Below are positions 60,243-64,000 of a DNA stretch of 64,000 nt, piece after piece. Where the stretch lies: positions 3,207,501 to 3,271,500 of the forward strand of contig NZ_CP108393.1 in the NCBI RefSeq assembly GCF_035961655.1, written 5' to 3'. Both the position numbers and the translations under genes were made by a program. Within the stretch, counting starts at the first letter, position 1; the number at the start of each line of letters is the position of its first letter. A model generated the notes under the pieces. That model ran no database searches and had not been told where the DNA came from. It saw only the letters and a program-made list of their open reading frames with translations. The stretch is from Streptomyces sp. NBC_01317 (GTDB lineage: Bacteria; Actinomycetota; Actinomycetes; Streptomycetales; Streptomycetaceae).

Positions 60243-60839
60243 ATGAGTTTCGGCGACCCGAACAACCCCTACGGCCAACAGGGCCAGCAACCGGCACAGC
60301 CCGGCTACGGCTACCCCCAGCAGGGCCAGCAGCCCGGCCAGCCGGGTTACGGCTACCCGCAGGCCCCTCCGGTCCAGCCGTACGGCGGTGGCTTCCCCGC
60401 CGGCCCGACCGAGATGCCGGGCTCGGTGAAGGCCGCACGCGTGATGCTGTGGGTCATCGCGGGGCTCAACCTCATCGGTGCGGCTCTCTTCGCCCTCGGC
60501 GCCGTCAGCGTCTCCGCCGCCAAGAACGACGCGCAGCTCAAGGACGACGTCGACTTCCAGCAGCTCGCCGACTACTCGGGCGGCGTGCTGTGGGCTGCCG
60601 TGGTCTTCGCCGTGGCGTGGCTGGCGTTCGCGGTCTACCTCGCCGTGAAACTCGGCAAGGGGGGCAACGGCATCCGTATCGCCACGATCGTGTTCGGTGT
60701 GATCACCGCGATCCTCGGGGTCTACCCCTTCATCGGGATCGGCCTGGTCTACACGGTCCTCGCCATCCTGATCACCGTATTCGTGGCGAAGGCGGACGGC
60801 GCCGCGTGGTTCAACCGCAACAACCCTCAGACGTACTGA
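60243..60839 (+). CDS. Membrane protein with Pro/Gln/Gly-rich N-terminal repeats
   Basis: 198 residues, family not recognised. Residues 1-60 repeat QQGQQPxQPGYGYPQ-like units; residues 65-185 hold about four helices (ARVMLWVIAGLNLIGAALFA, GGVLWAAVVFAVAWLAFAVY, RIATIVFGVITAILGVYPFI, GLVYTVLAILITVFVAKADG). The type is widespread in Streptomyces without a known role. GGAGGA precedes ATG 60243. Monocistronic, ended by the hairpin at 60858-60907 that it shares with purH. Confidence 0.82.
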   Translation: MSFGDPNNPYGQQGQQPAQPGYGYPQQGQQPGQPGYGYPQAPPVQPYGGGFPAGPTEMPGSVKAARVMLWVIAGLNLIGAALFALGAVSVSAAKNDAQLKDDVDFQQLADYSGGVLWAAVVFAVAWLAFAVYLAVKLGKGGNGIRIATIVFGVITAILGVYPFIGIGLVYTVLAILITVFVAKADGAAWFNRNNPQTY

Positions 60840-60857
60840 GCTCTGTGGCTCCGTCAT

Positions 60858-60907
60858 GGCAGAAGGCCGTAACACCCTCCCAAAGGCGGGTATTACGGCC
60901 TTCTGCC
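60858..60907. terminator. Bidirectional terminator, membrane protein / purH
   Basis: Perfect 15-bp arms GGCAGAAGGCCGTAA (60858-60872) and TTACGGCCTTCTGCC (60893-60907); the loop can add CCCTCC/GGCGGG-type pairs. Converging genes end at 60839 and 60966. Confidence 0.9.
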
Positions 60908-60965
60908 GTGCGTAGAAAAGAACCGGACCCGGCGCCGTGGCCGTCGAGCCCGCCGATCGCGCCGC

Positions 60966-62555
60966 TCAGTGGAAGAAGTGGCGCGTCCCCGTGAAGTACA
61001 TCGTCGCGCCGGCCTTCCGCGCCGCCTCGACCACCTGTTCGTCGCGGACCGACCCGCCCGGCTGCACCACGGCCCTGACCCCGGCCTCCAGCAGGATCTC
61101 CAGGCCGTCGGGGAAGGGGAAGAAGGCGTCGGACGCGGCGAACGCGCCGCGCGCCCGCTCCTCCCCCGCGCGCTCCACCGCGAGCTTCGCGGAGTCGACG
61201 CGGTTGACCTGCCCCATGCCGACCCCCACCGACGCCCCGCCCTTGGCGAGCAGGATCGCGTTGGACTTGACCGCGCGGCTCGCGCGCCACGCGAACGCCA
61301 GCTCGGCCAGCTCCGCCGGGGACAGCGCCTCGCCGGTCGCCAGCGTCCAGTTCGCCGGGTCGTCGCCCGCCGCCTGGAAGCGGTCGGTGGCCTGGAGCAG
61401 CGCCCCGCCGTCGATCGCCTTGACCTCGACCGGCGCCGTCGGCGCGTCGGCACAGCGCAGCACACGGATGTTCTTCTTGCGGGCCAGCACCTCGACCGCG
61501 CCGTCCTCGTAGTCCGGGGCGACGATCACCTCGGTGAAGATCTCGGCGACCTGCTCGGCCATCTCCACGGACACCGGGCGGTTGACCGCGATCACCCCGC
61601 CGAACGCGGAGAGCGGGTCACACGCGTGTGCCTTGCGGTGCGCCTCGGCGACGTCGTCGCCGATCGCGATCCCGCACGGGTTGGCGTGCTTGATGATCGC
61701 GACGCACGGCTCGGGGTGGTCGTACGCGGCACGGCGCGCGGCGTCCGTGTCCGTGTAGTTGTTGTACGACATCTCCTTGCCGTGCAGCTGCTCGGCCTCG
61801 GCCAGGCCGCCGCCCTCGGCGCCGGTGTAGAGCGCGGCGGGCTGGTGCGGGTTCTCGCCGTAACGAAGAACGTTCTTACGGAGGTACGTCGCTCCGAGGA
61901 AGTCCGGCAGCCGGTCCGCGGCGGAACCGCTGTCGGCCTCCGCGTCGACGGCCGCGTAGTCGGCGGCGAACCAGGAGGCCACGGCCACGTCGTACGCGGC
62001 CGTGTGCTGGAACGCCTCCGCCGCGAGCCGCTTACGGGTCGTCAGGTCGAACCCGCCGTCCTGGACGGCCCCGAGGACGTCCCCGTACCGCTCCGGGCTG
62101 GTGACGACCGCCACGGACGGGTGGTTCTTGGCGGCGGCGCGGACCATCGAGGGGCCGCCGATGTCGATCTGCTCCACGCACTCGTCGTCGGTCGCCCCCG
62201 AGGCGACCGTCTCGCGGAACGGGTACAGGTTGACGACGACCAGCTCGAACGGCTCGATGTCCAGTTCGGCCAGCTGCTCACGGTGCGCGTCGAGCCGCAG
62301 GTCGGCGAGGATGCCGGCGTGCACACGCGGGTGCAGTGTCTTGACACGCCCGTCCAGGCACTCGGGGAAGCCCGTCAGCTCCTCGACCTTGGTGACCGGC
62401 ACCCCGGCGGCGGCGATCTTCGCGGCGGTGGAACCGGTGGAGACCAGGGTGACCCCGGCCTCGTGCAGTCCACGGGCCAGCTCTTCCAGGCCCGTCTTGT
62501 CGTAGACGCTGACCAGCGCGCGGCGGATCGGCCGCTTCGTACCTTCGGCGGTCAC
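60966..62555 (-). CDS. purH: Bifunctional AICAR formyltransferase/IMP cyclohydrolase
   Basis: Last two steps of IMP synthesis, using 10-formyl-THF. 529 residues. N-terminal cyclohydrolase: [55 protein letters not shown] and [16 protein letters not shown]-terminal formyltransferase: [28 protein letters not shown] (catalytic Lys-His) and RTSAFGG-like [14 protein letters not shown]. Its substrate AICAR (ZMP) is the ligand family of the riboswitch before glyA. GTG 62555 overlaps the purN stop by four bases (GTGA), so translation is coupled. Confidence 0.96.
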   Translation of the reverse strand: MTAEGTKRPIRRALVSVYDKTGLEELARGLHEAGVTLVSTGSTAAKIAAAGVPVTKVEELTGFPECLDGRVKTLHPRVHAGILADLRLDAHREQLAELDIEPFELVVVNLYPFRETVASGATDDECVEQIDIGGPSMVRAAAKNHPSVAVVTSPERYGDVLGAVQDGGFDLTTRKRLAAEAFQHTAAYDVAVASWFAADYAAVDAEADSGSAADRLPDFLGATYLRKNVLRYGENPHQPAALYTGAEGGGLAEAEQLHGKEMSYNNYTDTDAARRAAYDHPEPCVAIIKHANPCGIAIGDDVAEAHRKAHACDPLSAFGGVIAVNRPVSVEMAEQVAEIFTEVIVAPDYEDGAVEVLARKKNIRVLRCADAPTAPVEVKAIDGGALLQATDRFQAAGDDPANWTLATGEALSPAELAELAFAWRASRAVKSNAILLAKGGASVGVGMGQVNRVDSAKLAVERAGEERARGAFAASDAFFPFPDGLEILLEAGVRAVVQPGGSVRDEQVVEAARKAGATMYFTGTRHFFH

Positions 62556-63211
62556 TGGATCGTTACCTTTCGTCCCTCAATGCGGTAGCCGTGCCGGGCC
62601 AGACGCCCCACGACATCGACGAGCAGGCGTCGCTCGACTTCCTTGATGCGCTCGTGGAGCGCGACGCCGTCGTCCGAATAGTCCTCGTCCCTGACCTCCA
62701 CCACGCCCTGCGCGATGATCGGGCCCTCGTCGACGCCTTCGTCGACGAAGTGGACGGTGCAGCCGGTCACCTTCACGCCGTGCGCGAGCGCGTCGCGTAC
62801 GCCGTGGGCACCGGGAAAGCTGGGCAGCAGAGCAGGATGGGTGTTGACGAACCGGCCGCCGAAGCGCGCGAGGAACTCCTTCCCCACGATCTTCATGAAG
62901 CCGGCCGAGACCACCAGGTCCGGCTCGTACGCCGCCGTCGCCGCGGCGAGCGCCGCGTCCCAGGCCTCGCGCGTCCCGTGGTCCCGTACCCGGCACACGA
63001 AGGTGGGCACTCCGGCGCGCTCCGCCCGTTCGAGTCCCACGATCGAGTCGCGGTCGGCGCCGACGGCCACGATCCGCGCCCCGAAACCCGTGGGGTCGGC
63101 GCCGATCGCGTCGATCAGCGCCTGGAGGTTCGTACCCGAACCCGAGACCAGGACCACGAGCCGGGCCGGCCGGCCGGTGGGAGGCAGACCGGTGGGGGGC
63201 AGGGAGGCCAC
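62552..63211 (-). CDS. purN: Phosphoribosylglycinamide formyltransferase
   Basis: Formylates GAR with 10-formyl-THF in purine synthesis. 219 residues from GTG 63211, chosen because AGAAAGG lies seven bases upstream; a GTG at 63238 in frame has no site. [20 protein letters not shown] (phosphate loop), [20 protein letters not shown] and [19 protein letters not shown] with the Asn-His catalytic pair, [20 protein letters not shown] with catalytic Asp. First gene of the purN-purH operon. The promoter lies in 63212-63488, shared with the divergent gene. Confidence 0.95.
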   Translation of the reverse strand: MASLPPTGLPPTGRPARLVVLVSGSGTNLQALIDAIGADPTGFGARIVAVGADRDSIVGLERAERAGVPTFVCRVRDHGTREAWDAALAAATAAYEPDLVVSAGFMKIVGKEFLARFGGRFVNTHPALLPSFPGAHGVRDALAHGVKVTGCTVHFVDEGVDEGPIIAQGVVEVRDEDYSDDGVALHERIKEVERRLLVDVVGRLARHGYRIEGRKVTIQ

Positions 63212-63488
63212 GGTGGGCGCCTTTCTGGAAGCGGGCACGGCCTCGCCGAGCGTGCGGGGCCGGTGTGGTCGGCGGTGTTGTGCGGTCGTACGAACGAGTC
63301 ACGATCCCCGATACGGGGAACTCTACGAAGGAGCCGACCGTCAGCAACGATACCGGCACACCGAGCGGCCCCCACGGGACGGGGGCGTGGCCGGGAGGTA
63401 GCGTCTGGGGACAGGGTTCCGTCTCCGGGACGGCCCATACGACACAAGACCCCCGCGCGCTGGGTCTGAGGGGAAGACGTTCACCAGA

Positions 63489-64000
63489 TGCAGGACCGAC
63501 GCCGCCGCACGGCACTCCACCTCCCGCCGCCCTCCGGGCCGGTGCTGCTGCTGCGGGAACGCCAGTCCTCTTCCACGGGGGCCTCGGGGGCTCCGGGCGG
63601 TTCCCAGGGGTCGGACGGGCCGTCCGGCTCCTCGGGTACGGAGGGGGCTTCGGGTACGGCGGGGGCTTCAGGTTCCTCCGGGTCCGCGGGGTCGTCCGGT
63701 GGGTCCGGCGGGTCCTCCGACGACAATCCGTTCGCGCCGCCGCCCGCCGACCGGCCCGACCAGCCGTGGCGGCCCCGCCTGCCCGAGAACGGCGGGTCCG
63801 GCGACGGCGGGTCCGACTCCGACCGGGGCGACCGCGGCGGCTGGGGCAGCCAGTGGAGCAGCCGCCAGCCCGGCCGCTCCTCGGGCGGCTTCGGGAGCCG
63901 CCCCGGGAATCAGGGCAACGGGCAGAACGAGCAGAACAGCCCCGGGAACGGCCGGCAGGACGGCTCCGAGGGAGGCCGCGGCGGCCTGCGCTGGGACCCG
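63489..64000 (+). CDS. Ser/Gly-rich N-terminus of a probable membrane protein (runs off right edge)
   Basis: About 170 codons visible, still open at 64000. It begins MQDRRRRTALHLPPPSGPVL, then a low-complexity region of repeated Gly-Ser-Ser, Gly-Ala-Ser and Gly-Asn units (PSGSSGTEGASGTAGASGSS), then acidic and Arg-rich stretches ending GGRGGLRWDP. No domain is visible yet. In Streptomyces the gene divergent from purN usually encodes a membrane protein whose conserved part follows a WDPxDP-like motif, so the helices are expected just beyond the window; that is inference. ATG 63489 with GGGGAAG upstream. Confidence 0.7.

Noticed and set aside
63212..63488. ZTP or purine riboswitch before purN
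   Set aside because: Only a GATCGTGACTCG stretch is reminiscent; the CTGGCG and CCGCCTGGGC blocks are missing.

Overview
The window reads as a chromosomal core segment of a Streptomyces-type actinomycete. It has very high GC, strong G/C preference at third codon positions, frequent GTG starts and actinomycete-typical gene neighbourhoods (sdhCDAB, mdh, folD-DUF3017, purN-purH, glyA with a ZTP riboswitch, dprE1-dprE2, XRE/DUF397, PadR/HAAS). From memory the order resembles the S. coelicolor interval that holds the succinate dehydrogenase operon and the sialic-acid-like wall polymer genes; no alignment was run.

Layout. 1-1243: N-terminal part of an M20 amidohydrolase. 1244-5000: a disturbed accessory patch with an IS1380-type element (about 1806-3720), a fragment of a second related transposase, a small lower-GC membrane protein gene and a frameshifted SMI1/KNR4 gene. 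4979-7567: a DUF397/XRE-DUF5753 pair facing a Cys-rich hypothetical protein, then a small secreted protein. 7850-19075: a surface-glycan cluster with a Kdn/sialic-acid 9-phosphate synthase, a cytidylyltransferase fused to a HAD phosphatase, two polysialyltransferase-like enzymes, a DUF6716-type and a family-2 glycosyltransferase, a GT8-pyruvyltransferase fusion and a protein with eukaryotic-style GT29 sialylmotifs. It most likely makes a Kdn-containing teichulosonic-acid-like wall polymer. 19240-29842: PadR/HAAS pair, amino-acid exporter, B12 mutase large subunit, L,D-transpeptidase, ECF sigma factor with a membrane partner, GH20 lipoprotein and a uraD-like decarboxylase that seems to start at CTG.

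30011-33424 is the sdhCDAB operon. 33581-43323 holds membrane and envelope functions: a TetR-controlled three-gene operon with twin palindromic operators, a metallophosphoesterase, a D-Ala-D-Ala carboxypeptidase overlapping a YihY/BrkB gene tail to tail, and the DprE1/DprE2 epimerase pair. 43392-64000 is mostly housekeeping: a 2H phosphoesterase, trpS, glyA, rocD, a YgiB/YgiC-like lipoprotein and ATP-grasp pair, a glyoxalase-fold protein, a MocR regulator divergent from an AhpD-like gene, a Tat-exported phosphoesterase, an aldehyde dehydrogenase, mdh, folD, purH and purN.

Links between genes. glyA, folD, purN and purH form a one-carbon/purine theme, and glyA carries the RNA sensor for the purine intermediate ZMP/ZTP. 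sdh and mdh supply adjacent TCA-cycle steps. L,D-transpeptidase, D,D-carboxypeptidase, DprE1/E2, GH20 and the glycan cluster all act on the cell envelope. The richest candidate for something incompletely described is the 7.85-19.1 kb glycan cluster.
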